From assembly GCF_014805625.2 (NCBI RefSeq), contig NW_023998414.1, forward strand, positions 23,894,029-23,958,028: DNA of 64,000 nucleotides. Direction: 5' to 3'. Position numbers and translations under genes: made by a program. The notes below the pieces were generated by a model. It was not told the origin of the DNA. It saw nothing but the letters and a program-made list of their open reading frames with translations, and did no database searches. Numbering within the stretch: position 1 is the stretch's first letter; every line of letters starts with the position of its first letter. Positions 1 to 13,000 of the stretch are shown in pieces. The stretch comes from Glossina fuscipes. Its lineage: Eukaryota > Arthropoda > Insecta > Diptera > Glossinidae.

Positions 1-245
1 TTTATACCCTGTGTGTCATGTACGTGATGAGTAACAAGGAGAAAATACGGAAAGCGAAGGTGTTCGCCATTTTGTGGACGTAGCTTTCGTTTTGTCAACG
101 TTAGACTGTTAACCACAGATATAACACAGTAGCGCGGATGGATAGATGGACAGATGAACGGGCGGACGTGCTTATGTGCATTCCGAATTTGAAACCCGTC
201 AAAAATTTATACACTTTATGGGTGCGTTATAAAAGTATTGAAAAA
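1..245 (-). repeat. dispersed repeat family, copy 1
   Basis: It starts at the window edge with TTTATACCC and contains GGACAGATGAACGGGCGGAC and ATTTATACACTTTATGGG. On the minus strand these match the CATAAAGTRTATA..GTCCG(T/C)CTG..CTGTCC signature shared with the other copies. Confidence 0.5.
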
Positions 246-940
246 AAATAGATTTTATTGCACTAGAATATTGGGTAGGCGTGGTCAGTTTTTCTCATTG
301 TTGTAGACGTACCACAGCATCGTCCATGGCATATGCGTTCAAATTTTCGTGATTTTACCTGCTATGGTGTATGAGTAGTGAGGGAAAAACCAATTATTAT
401 TTCTTCTCAGTCTATGTAATAATGTAAGCGCGTCCTTCGACTGATTTTGCTCATTTACGATATCAACCTGTTGGCAAGAACTTCTAAGGTTTCTGCCAAA
501 TTTGAAGTCGATGGTTTTATATTTGCGGTCGGTATATAGGATGCGATGATGGAGTTTCTGAAACTTCCTTCTAGGCGTGGCAAAGTGAATATAATCGTCA
601 CCCTTCGGTGATAAACCGTTAGCTCAGCTATTTTTGGATAAAGACGAATGAAGATTTCATTGATTGATTTGTATTCTTCAGAACAGAGTTAAAACGTAAA
701 CGTCGTGCGATAATTCTATGCAATAAAATATGAGTTTCTATTTGATTTATTCAATAAGTGCACGACTGTATTGAGAGTAACTTGAAAACTTTTCAAAATA
801 AATGTATTTTTGTTGGGAAATGAGAACATACAACTACATACATATATACATAAAATACATATATCTATATTTAATATATTGTTTTTTTTTTATTATTATT
901 ATTTACGAATGTGAATGTATCTAAAAACAAAAGAACATAT

Positions 941-944
<4 letters not shown>

Positions 945-976
<32 letters not shown>
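945..976. repeat. (AT)n microsatellite
   Basis: Uninterrupted AT dinucleotides, about 16 units. Confidence 0.95.
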
Positions 977-979
<3 letters not shown>

Positions 980-3845
980 TGGACAATATATTATGGCACA
1001 GAGAACATAATTAAAAAACAAAATGAAACTTATGGAACGCGATAAAGTTGAGAGATGTTTGACTTTCAAAAAACCAATCCCTTAGACCAACGTTGCTCAG
1101 ATGTGAGAATGTTGTTACAAGTCCATTCCGCTGCTTTTCAAAACCAAATTTTCGAAATTCTGTTTTTTTCTTTTCATAACAATTCTGAAAGATGTTACAA
1201 ATTCAATTTGTAAAGAATTCAAGTTCTTTCGATTCCAATTCAATAATTTTCTTCAAGATCCTAAGCTTTGCGAAAAGCCTAAATTAATGCACAATCTATT
1301 TTGCTCATCTACTTTCCCTTTGCAAGTAAGTGAACGCAGAAGAGATAAAGCAAATAAAGAGAACATGGATTATATTATTAAACTTATCATTAAACGGACA
1401 AGAGACAATTCCCTGATAAAATCCCAAATATTATGGTTGCAACATAAAAATTGGAGTTCATTTTCTAGGCGTATTTCCTTTTAAGGGGATTACGAGAATA
1501 CAAATTAAGTTTAAATTCCGTTAAATTTCATAATATTAGGTTTGAATTTGAAAACTAAAGCAAATAGATAGATAGAAGAGAATAGTCGGACAATCATAGG
1601 CATCGGGAGGCGATGATTGAAACTGTCTAGCTGTACGGTTAAGCAGCGGCCTATTCTGATAAAGGAGTATTGAAAGAAGTAATGAATAAAATAAAGAACA
1701 ACTTAAGAATATGAAGTAAGTGAAATTTAAGTTAGGTTAAGTAAATTTGAGAAGAGAGCAAAAGACGTGCATCAATTCAAAAAGTAGAAAGCGATAAAGT
1801 AGAGAATGAGGCAAGAAAGAAAAAATATTTTGAAAATTAATACAAAGAAGAAAAACATAAACAGAGAAAAGACAAATCGAAGATGGGAAAGTAAACAGGA
1901 AAGCGGAAGAAGCAGGTAAATGTGTAAGAAAGAAGTGAAGGGCGATAAAATGAAAAGAGACGCATTAATGGCCGACAATATCTTCAGCGATAAGTTTTTA
2001 AGTTCGCCCTTGTACGAATTATTCAAATTGTACCTAACCGAATGACGGGATATATTGGATGTTGAGATATGCCCATATATAGATGTACATAAAATATTCC
2101 TGATTAGATTTGAGCTTGTCCACTCCTCCGTTTTTGTTTGATTTTCCTCTTTTGTTGGATTGCGGAAAGTCAAACCTTACTCTCACTCTTTAATCACACG
2201 GATTTGGAGGCAACACAGATAGCCCATTAGACATATGAAATTGCAAATATACTTTCTCAGGCTTACTAAAAGATTAGCGTAAAGTTGTTGCAATCTAAAT
2301 AAGATATTTTGTAGTTATAGTGGATTGCTTCGAGGTAAAGGTATATAAGATTTTCATTTCTCTTAACAGTGATGAAATATTGTTTCGACATTGTTTAACC
2401 TTTACCATCTGGAGAGATATTCAACGCTCAATTTTCATATAGGAATACGATGAGATGGATTGTAGATGAATTTTGTTATATTTTTAATAATTAATAAAGC
2501 CTTGTCCATGTCCTTAAATCACACTTTTTGTTATCCCAGGGGTGTGGCGAAAACCAAATACTTGATCTTAAGAGATTTTAATTTGAACGGGTACACTTTG
2601 TGAAATATTCGACAAGTAGTCGTGTAAGAGGAAGCGACGAAATTAGTAAATTTTTAAGTTTAAAGACGTGGTGAAGTAATATGTATAGAAAAGAATTCAT
2701 GCAAAGAGAGGAAGGAATAAAACAGGAAAGAAAAGTTAAGAAGAGAAGCAAAGAGAAGAAGATAGTTAAAAAGAAAGGAAAGAAAATAAAGCAGGTTGTC
2801 TGTATGAAATCGAGGGATAGAGAAAAGTTTATTAAATAGAAAGAAAAAATGGGTAAGAAAAAGTAAGAAAACTAAAGAGAGCTAAGTAAATAAAAAATGG
2901 TAAACAATAAAAGGTAAATACTAACAATTAAATAAATTAAAAAAAAAAAAATATTATGTTTTTTTTTTCAAATAAAAAGGGATCCGCAACCAAAATTTTG
3001 TTATGAAATGTTTCTAAACATGATAAAGTTCTATGTTCCGTTCGATTTCTAACCTAAAGAAAACCGCAACCTTTTTAACAAATGAGAAATCAAATCAATA
3101 AATAAAATAAAAAATTTTTTAATCATTTTTGTTTTTTCGGTTATCTGGTTAATATTATTATTTTTTATCATTATTTTTCTTTTTAATATTTATTTAAACA
3201 AAATGAAGATTTTAATTGATTTTCGTTTTAAATTAGGCTTAAGTGTTAAGAAAATTTAATGGCAGCTAAGAATTGTTTGTAAAAATGTTGCTGTTAAAAA
3301 ATTAATTAAAATTGTTAACATTATAAAAAATAAAAAAAAAAAAATTGAAAAAAAAAGAATATTGACAAAAACAAGTTGTGGTTAAAAAACACTTAAAAAA
3401 ATTATATGTTTTGTTGGGTTTTAATAAATTGTAAACACGGCAGGCATGCAATTACAAAATTAATATGATTCGAATAACCTCCACCGGGTTCTTGTATTGG
3501 AAATTTCGAAATTTACAGAGAAATATTTAGAAAAAAAAAAAAAAATATATGAACGGAATTTTTTTTTTTGTTTTTTTTTTTTTTTGGTTAATTTACACTG
3601 TTTGCCTAAATGTTAAACTATTTACATATAAAACAAGAGGAAAAAAAATGGTTAAAAAATAAGTAAAATCAGTGGTGGTTTTTCAATGCATTTTCGATTT
3701 ACGTTTTTCCTGGACATGCCCAATTTTCAGTTGTTTCTTTGCATTTACGACATACTCATTTTAGGCTAATTTTTTTAATTTTTTTCTGTTTTCTCAATAA
3801 ATTTTTAAAATAATTATATATATATATATTTTTTTTTTTTTGCTT

Positions 3846-3851
3846 TTTATT
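3846..3851 (-). terminator. candidate poly(A) signal AATAAA overlapping the read-through stop
   Basis: The sense strand reads TATAAATAAAAAG, so an AATAAA hexamer overlaps the TAA that ends the unspliced form of exon 34. Such hexamers are frequent by chance in this AT-rich DNA. The position, directly at the end of the open frame, is what makes it worth listing. Confidence 0.4.
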
Positions 3852-4086
3852 TATAACGTCTATCATAATATTGGTTGGGTCTTTGTGATCTGGCACTTTG
3901 TTCATGATACTCACGCGAAATTCTCAATTCGGCATATGACGGTTGGGATACATCGCCACCGGTTGTAAAGGATTCGCATATATAGCGGCCTTCATCTTCT
4001 TTTCGCACCTGATATAAAAGAAGCTCATTGCCACGCTTCTGGGCAGTTTGAGGCAGTGGTAAGTTATCTTCACGACGCCAATTGTA
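3847..4086 (-). CDS. trol: trol exon 34: end of Ig domain 11, with spliced or read-through ending
   Basis: Acceptor TATGATTTTCTCAG, phase 0 in. It begins [12 protein letters not shown] (core Trp) and contains [18 protein letters not shown] and the closing strand AELRIS, so it completes Ig 11. A strong donor C|GTGAGT ends the exon at 3915 in phase 1, presumably joining to laminin G exons outside the window. If the donor is not used, the frame stays open for 22 more codons ([18 protein letters not shown]) to TAA at 3849-3847. Both endings are plausible. Confidence 0.88.
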   Translation of the reverse strand, partial: YNWRREDNLPLPQTAQKRGNELLLYQVRKEDEGRYICESFTTGGDVSQPSYAELRISREYHEQSARSQRPNQYYDRRYK

Positions 4087-7000
4087 CTGAGAAAATCATA
4101 GTAAATAAGAAAGGAGGAGTCATTCAGAAATTGATTATAAACTAAGAATTTTGGAATCACATCCATTAAAACCTTCGTATCGCTTAAAATGCAAAAGATC
4201 AAAAGATATAAAAGATCCCTTAGAATATGCACACTGAATAGCCTACTGCTGTATACTTCAGCAAGTGAGGAATACGCATTGAAGATAATGTTTTTATCTA
4301 GAAGTGTTGAAGGCTCGTTTGCTTTTCTTCAAATAAATAGTATTTAATCTATTTCTTTTTCAAGTTTTTGTTTGTCAAACTCTTCTCACAAGTTCTACAT
4401 ACTAGACCCAGTAGAGCAAAAATTTATGTAAATTTGTTATGAATTTGTTTTTATAAGGTGAATAAAGGTGAGCGTCTTTCGAAGAAAATTGAATTAGGTT
4501 GTGTGCTTAATGGTGTTTCCGTCGCAATAGTGAATAGTGCTGTTTTATATGGAAATATAGACTACGCTACATATCCTCAATAATTTAAAAGAATGAAATA
4601 TGGGCTATTCATAACCTGAAGAGGAACGATCATAATGCCTAAGGCAATTTTAATGCATTGGCCTGCGACCATATGTTTTCCTAAATGACTTTTTTGTAGC
4701 AATAATTCTCAGCAAGGGGGCTCACCTTTAAATTAACGGAGTCTTTGCATATAATCAAGCTCAAGTTGCTCGCATTAGAAGCTTAATGCAGACGACAATT
4801 AATTGTTTAGTGCTCAATTCATGTTGATCTCTGCAATGGCATTTACTTTCTTTAACCAAAGATTTCAGTACTGAGGAATGCTTGTTTTAAGCAAAATGCA
4901 ACAACCAGATGCTACCCAAAATATTGCCTTAACACAACGCTTTAGTTCTGCCTACGGTTTACGGACGGTGAATATAATCGAATTATTGAAAATATTTATC
5001 TATTATAGGAGGTATAGAGCTTTCCGCTTTTCTGAACCAATATACTTGCATGTATTTGTAACATTCTCTTTATGTCTATATTCTACCGACAGAGAAACGT
5101 ACATCGGCCGACCTGAATTTTTTTTAACAAGAAATTTAAGTCCCCTCATCGGTATGTTTATTTTGATTAACGTTGGCAAATGAGGGAATAATTCAAATAA
5201 TTTAGATTGGCGAAGAATTGGGACTTAAATGCCATGATCTTCCTGCTAAAAGGTTCTATATTTGTGAGAGTTATTTAAAATTTTTATTTGAATGGTAAGT
5301 TCATTGACGTGCCTAATATTAACAAAATATCCTTGCGATATTGGTACATGTGCATTTACGTGGATTCGTCTGAAGGCGATTATAACCGTTGCATTTATTT
5401 GGTTTTCAAACTTACCATCACTTCACCTCGTATTGGCGTGTGACTGGGTTGAGCATCACAGGTCATGCTCACTGTATCGCCTTCATTCAATTCATAAAAA
5501 CGACTAGATGGTCGCGGTTCATATGTATGACCACGATTAACTACAACTTGAGCCTTTTCGGTAGTGTTGCCGTAACGATTCGAAGCGGAACAGTAATACA
5601 ATCCTGCGTCAGCGGGAGTTATTGAAATGAAACGCAAATGTTGACCCTCTATATGGACAGATCTGTAAGGAAATTTGGTGTCAGAAATTTACTCACGCTT
5701 GCAATTTTCGTCCAGCACTTACGACGGGAGAGGGCGATTGTTTTCGGCATGCCAAGATACATGAATAGGCTCTTCACCTTCCACCTCGCAATAAATATCA
5801 ACATTTTCATTGGCAGTCACGTAAATAGGCATTCGAGGATGTAATGTAATGTGTGGTATGGGTACCAACACTAATTCTGCTATATGGAAAGTGATAACTG
5901 AACCGTGGTTATCATATGCATTACAAAGATATTTGCCGGCGTTTTGGTCGGTAACACGCGTTATTATTAAAGTATTTTGATCATTATAGGAATTCGCTGG
6001 TAAGGGACTACCATCCAAACGTGTCCAACGTACTTGTACAGGCGGCCCATAAGACGCTAAGATTGAAATTTATTTTAAGAGTTTCACCTGCATATTAATT
6101 TTGTTAAATTTCGACCTTACTTAGATTACAAGTTAATTGAACATCCTCCCCAGATTTTGTGCGATAGATATTTTCCGGTAGCGACGTTGGTGTGTGATAA
6201 GGAGATTGCGGTGGATAAGCAGGTGGTGTTGGATAAGAGGGTGGATAATGCGTCGGTTGTCGATGAGGTGGCTGTGGATGCGGCTGATAAGACGGTTGGG
6301 GTTGATGAGGTGGGTAATACACATCGCTGTCATCTGTACGTAAGGAAGGATAATATTTTTTAATATATGGACTAAGTAGAAATCTCATGATTTCTTACCA
6401 GTAGCGTCTCCCCGTCTTGGTTTAACGTCCAACATTACATAGCGTTCGTCGTCACCACCCTCGTTGGTAGCCACACATTTATAGGTTTTAGCTTGCTGTG
6501 GTGTAACGCGATAGAATTCCAAGTAGGCTTGATTATGATGCTCTGATATTGATGTGCCAAGCTTGGGATGTGCATCGAATTCTATCCATTGGACATTGGG
6601 ATTGGGGAAACCACTGGCTGTGCACAATACTTTAACTTCGTCGCCTTCGGTGACACTTAACACTTCCAAACTTGGCTCCAATTCAACTATTGGGGGGACA
6701 ATGACACGTATGCTTGTAACGCTAGTAACTTTGCCAACCTCATTTTCTGCCACGCATTCATAATCGCCGGCATCCGTCAAAGTAATATCGTTCACACTGT
6801 AAACAGAAAAATCATAGTAAATAATGGGGAACGCTTTAAACGCCAAAGTCACTTAGCGTACATTATGTAACCGGGTTCGTTTTGTATTTGATGGCGAGAC
6901 GAAAGTGGTTGACCATCCACGCGGCGCCATTGGACTATCGGTTCGGGTATACCGTTCGCTGTGCAATATAGCATAGCCTGACCGCCAGCAGTTATAGTTT

Positions 7001-10000
7001 GTGGTGCTTTCGGTTCTACATCGACGGTGGGATGTTCACGGGCTGCAATCAATGAAATGATGGTGGTTGTACATATTAGTAAAATAACTAGTATATGGTT
7101 GGGAACGTTCTTATTACCAACTCCTTTTTGAACTTTGAAAGCAATTTAAATTTATAGATGAGATTTAAAAAATACAAAATGAAAGGGAAAACAGTATTCC
7201 CGTGGAAGTAAGCATATTTAAAAAATAGAGAGTAAATTAACTTACAAAGTTTTTTTGATGACAATAATATAAGTTTACGTATATAAAGCAGTAAAAAAGT
7301 GGAGAAACTTACGTTCAATGTCAACAACGGTACTAGCTTGATCATGACCGGCGGAATTTTCAGCTATACATAAGTAAACGCCACGATTGTCAGGACGGGC
7401 GTTCATAATGCGTAAAACACTGCCAGTTTGCTGCACATTATCTCCCAATGACTCGTGAACTTTTGTCCATTTAATACTAGGATACGGAGTACCACTTGCC
7501 TCGCATGTTATACTAAAGTCGTGTCCTTGTATTATAAGATTCTCTTCAGGCAAACGCTTGACGCTGGGTGGTACCCTGTAACCACACCACAGCTATAAAT
7601 TCTGAATTAATATGAAATGTAATAAAAATCTTACGTTCCGGGTAAGGGCGGCTCCACAGGTCCAATACTGCCGCCACCATTATATGGGGGTCGCGGTTCT
7701 TCAATAATTACTCGAGCATCCGATGTATAGTTACGGCGACCACGGTAATCAATACCAATGCAAGTGTAGACACCTGTATCACGTTGTGTGGATTCACGTA
7801 TTTCCAGCGTGTTAGCGTTAATGATTAGATTGTGTGTACGATAAATTGGGTAGCCATCCTTGTTCCATTCATAGATTAGTACGACTGAGGTGGTGGGTTG
7901 ACACGTTAAACGTACATAACTGCCTGGCTCTCCATTGAATGAAGGTGGTTCAATGTAGACTACTTCCCTGGGTGGTGTCGGGGGCGATGGACGTGTAGGT
8001 CTTACACGTAAGGTAGTGTACTTTTCTTCATAGCCTACGCCATTATTGGCTTGACAACGATAGCTGCCTTCATCTGATTTTCGTGGTGACTCGAATATCA
8101 ATCGTGATTCCTCTGTGTGAGCTTCTCGGGACATTTGACCGTCGACCCGTGTCCAAATAACAGTGGGCATGGGATTGCCGCTAACTTCGCAATCAATTTG
8201 ATTAGGTTGATATTCATCGAAAGTTACATACGGAGGAAGGTTCTCAATTTTGGCCGGGGTACGACGAGCGCTTTCTGTGAAGAGGAAGAGGGGAAATGTA
8301 ATTAGAAAATGTGAAATAATTAAGGATTTGGTAATCGACGTTTGCTCTGCTTTGAGAAAGTCTTTACCGTATCTAGCCAACATTTCTTTGGCATATCCTT
8401 GTAATTTTAAAAACATATGTAGGCGGTAATAATGAGAGAAATTTTTACTTAACCAAATTCTGAGATAGAAATGTTACTGTATTAATTATACTTACCCGTA
8501 ATCGTAATCGATACTTTGTCTTCGTAAATACGTTGGGTGTCGTTATTGCGTGCCTGACATATATAAACCCCGGAATCGTGTATTTGTAAGTCATATAAAT
8601 GTAAGATTCCGTTATCTTGTTCCCAGTTATACGGCATCTGACCATTCAGTTTATACCATGAAACGATAACGGGACTCTGTTTAGAAATTAATAGATATTT
8701 CAAACTTTGGTTTTTAACTTCGCGTAACGGCAATTACTACTTACGCTGTTCCAAACTAAGCGACCGGTACACGTTAGCGTAATTGATCCACCCACGGGTA
8801 TGATAGTAATTTCGGGTGGGGCTATCGATACGCTTATTTGGGTCCGATAATCATAATCTGGCGGTGTAGATGGACGTGAAGTTGGGCGTTCTGGTTCATA
8901 ATCATCTAAATGAAAAATTAAAAATTTATTGAAACGCTTTGCCCCGCAAATCGTTGGAGCTACAATCTTCCAAATACATATATGTGTGACACACCAATTC
9001 TAGTATTAGTGACAATGAATATGATTTAGAGATGGAATAGGGGAACCAGAGAGAGTGTTAGTAAAGTTTTAACTACTTTTGCGTTACAAAAAATTGAAAA
9101 TATTAAGACAAAGTGATTCACATTTGAAGTTTTACGAAATGCTTTACATAGCATTTATATTACGACGAGCTGTCAAGACAACGAACACAGAGCGGAAATT
9201 GCGCTAAGGCTGAATTTTTATTGTTCTTCTATATGTAAAAGTCGGAATCTTAGCTTTATCTAAATCCTATCTTTTGTTTAAACCTACATGCTTAAATTCT
9301 TTACATCGTTCAGCGATCATCGGATCTTAATGTTCAGCAGAATCGATTCACTTTAATAATATTTATTACGAGAGTGCGAATGCATTCTTTCGTCTACCTA
9401 TGGTTGAAACATTCATTAAAATTTGAACAGACGAGGACAGTATGATTAGTGTTTAGATTAGAAAGCTGTAACGCCTTTTGAACACAAAATTCATGTACTG
9501 CAATTATATTAATTACATTAATTTATGTACTGTAAACTATTTATTAAACTAAGGATTCATTACTTTAATCCGCTTCGGCTGATACTTTGAGTAATGGAAA
9601 TTAAACCAATTGGTTTACTAGCATGTCATTTTGTGGGAAGCATTTTGATTATTTAAATATCATGGTTGAAGAAAATTTCTGAACTATTTCAACAGACCCC
9701 TAATTCCAAACTTGAGAGCAACTTGTTGTTACATTTAAGTTGAATGTTCGCCAAAAAAACCTATAAATTTGGTCTGAATTTACCCCAAGGATTTTTTTCA
9801 ATGTTTTAAAAATTATCGACATGAACTGCATTATATTTCTAAACTAATAGAAGTCATGGAACTCATAGAATATGAAAGGCAAGTTGTTCGGCAATAAAGA
9901 ATGAGTTAGTTTTGCTTCTTTTTTATTACGTGATGAATGAAACAATTTATGTCTATAGTGCTGTTAAATGGGGCAAAACGGTCTTGAATTGTGAATAAAT

Positions 10001-13000
10001 AAATAAGAGAGAATCTATGGTGATATGCGATCGAGATTTTTGGGGATTCGATTTTACGATCGAAGGCAGTTGATATGAGAAAGTTTCATTAAATTATCAT
10101 TTTTACGAAATGCAATGTAAATATACGGTATTCAATTAGCATGTCGTATCACAATGCCGTACCAATAGATATATTTCAAATAAAACGAAATGCAAATTGT
10201 TTATAAAACGTATGCCGCTGTATTTTTTAATGGCAAGCGAAGCATGGGCTGGACTTTGTTGATTTAACGACGCTATAACACAAGTTATGAGATCTTTAGC
10301 GTAATTAACGGTATTTGCTAATTATGAGCTTAGTCTCACGTGAGCCAGAAGACAAGATTTGTGTTTAAACCTGTTTTTTCGAAGTTGGAATCACCATTTC
10401 CATAGACAATAGGTCGGCAGACAAGTGGAGCTGCACGCTAATGCAGAATAAATTTACTTTATAAAGTCTTCGATATTCAAATATATTCTCTCTTGTATCA
10501 AAAAATAAACCGGCAAAAGAAAACTAAAGGCATCAGATTATATATCCAACGATTTATTATTGGTTCTAAATGCGACTGGAGGCAGGTCAATAGGTGAACT
10601 GATTTCGTCAGAATAAGAAAAGTTTGGAACTTAATTTACGATATAAAAATATAATTATCACACTAGCCTCGTGCATTTTGAATTGATTTCTACAAGCAAT
10701 GTCAAGCATGATAAGAACTAATTATTTTTGTAAGTTGTCTACAACCTAGAGTCATAGGAAGCGGGCTTAATAAAATTCATTTTTTATTTTTTTTTTTTTG
10801 GGAACCTTCATAATGCGAAGTGTTTTATTTTGTAAATTTCAAATGTGTTAATCACTTGTAAAAATTCGTACCCATTAGAATGATATATTAGTAAAATCTA
10901 TTAAATACATTTTTATAAGAAATATATCAACCACTATTTCGTATTTGGGTGGTTCCTGTCTGTTATATTAACATTTATGACATACATGGTAATTTGCCGG
11001 TATGGTTTTGTTTTTCAATCCAACTCTAGAAATTTCTGAAATTTGTTTTTTACAAAAGTTTGTTTGTGGCTTCGGTTGTAAATTACTTCAGTGGCAATAA
11101 CTAAACATAGAGTTTTCAAGTCAACAACAAATTTTTACACTTACAGTAAATGCTAAGTAAGGTTGGAGGGAATACTTGTAAGTTATAATTCATCTTTATA
11201 CTTGTGTACTAAAAAGACCACTAGCTAACAAGAGGAGAAGACAACAAATTAATTTAATTTTGATTTTAGGTTTATTCACTACACAATAATTATCAATTTT
11301 ACATATATATTAAGTAGAAGAGTAAAATCCAAAGATGTTTTTTTTTTACAAAGCTAAACCATTTCTATAAGGTTTTTTTGGTTTTTTTTTGTACTGGATT
11401 AGAAGGTCTACGACAAATCGTTGTTGTATTCTAAAAGTTGGCAAAATTTACTTTGAATTAATTACTATAAGAATTCTTTTTAAGAAGAAGTATTAAAAAA
11501 AGCAAATATTTGTGCGAACCTCTGACATTACAGCCATACTGCAGTTTAGTAATATTTCCTATATTTTCTCTGCCGCGGTATATTTGTAAGATCTCATTAT
11601 CGGCTATGCTTTGATTGGCTTCGATATTGAATTGGTAACCGTTACAACAAAATCCGTGCCTTAAATCGTATACTATGTCAGGCGGTGCTTTTATAACTGG
11701 CTCCGCTGGCATGCGATTGAGTAGTGATTAGCAGTGAGTCGAGTGTTATTGATTTTTTTATTTATTTGTTTATTTATTTTTTTTTTTTTTGGAGAGATGA
11801 ATATGTGTGTGAATGTGAAATGTGTGAAAAATTTTCAGTGTGTGCGAAATTTGAAAAAAAAAGGAAATGAAAAGTTTAATAATTAAGTAAAATGTTAACG
11901 AATAAGAATAAAAATGATCATTTACAAACTAAAAACTTCTCTTAGGGTCTCTATCAGAACTTTCAAATGTATAATATATCCACCGAAATATTCCTTATTT
12001 CACAGATCACCTTCTCTACCTTTCAATATCAATCTAAACTTGCCAATCTACTCAAATTAACTCATTTCTCTATTATTTCTGTGATTGATTACGTCGAATA
12101 TTCATTATTGATCTAACTTACCTGGATATTGGCAACGATCACCGGTGTAATGAAGTTTGCATTGACATTTCACATAACCTCTGTCATCTAAATTGCACGA
12201 CGTGGAACCTTCTTCTTGACAAGGGCATGGAACACAATCTCGGTTATTGTTGCGATAGAACATGGCAGCGCAACTCTCACAAGAGCTACCCACATAACCG
12301 CTTGGACAAGAGCAGACCTCCACATCGATGGCATGTTCTGAACCCGGCATCGGTCTCTCGACGGATCGTTCTAGTATAACGTCGCGTATTGCTGTACGTG
12401 TTGTGGGAATTTTGGGTGTAGCTCTAATTAACAGATGTTCTAAGTTAGACAGTACATTCATAAAGTCTGTGCGTGAAGCTCTCTGCATAACGCCTCTTTG
12501 TATGGTATGCCAATTTTCCTCTTCATGTAAGCGTATACTGTAATCTGAGCTTTCTTGTTCATTCACCGGACGTGACCATAGCAATTTCATCCCGTTGCCT
12601 ATAAGAATTATATCATTGCCGGGCACATATTCTCCGTAAGAGTCAACACTAAGTACGTAGGAAAGAGCTCCGCCATAAGAGTATAATTGGTTTCCTAATA
12701 CTGAACCACGCAAACTCCAATACTTAGGTGTAAAAGAAGTATAGCCATATATGTATTCATTGGCTCCAAAGTCGTGGCTTAAATTTTCGGTATCCGCTAT
12801 CAAGCCTTCTTCATCAGTAAGAAGGGGTGGATTTTCGAAAAAGTCAACCGGTATGAGTTGACGATATAAGGAAGCTGAAGTGCAAGTAGTGCTTTTGTGT
12901 GAACAGTAGCATTCCTTGCAACCGTCTGGATTACGTTCGGAGAGCCCAAACGTGCCAGGTCTACATTGATCGCAACGATTGCCTTGCACGTTTGGTTTGC

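Larger units (their letters stand above)
1..3840. other. non-coding, AT-rich; intron or 3' UTR of trol
   Basis: No reading frame here looks like a laminin G or other known domain. From about 2680 leftwards the plus strand is purine-rich (GA/AAAG repeats); 2930-3840 is mostly homopolymer A/T. An (AT)n tract lies at 945-976. The left end (about 1-245) is a copy of the dispersed repeat described below. If the long isoform exists, this is the intron before the laminin G exons. Confidence 0.6.

Noticed and set aside
1772..2173. 133-residue minus-strand frame with a hydrophobic C-terminal half
   Set aside because: Hydrophobicity comes from reading purine-rich plus-strand repeats in reverse; no domain, no splice context, no start support.
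1..3840. Laminin G exons expected downstream of exon 34
   Set aside because: No frame with laminin G character (long beta-strand repeats, paired cysteines) found; presumably they are left of the window.
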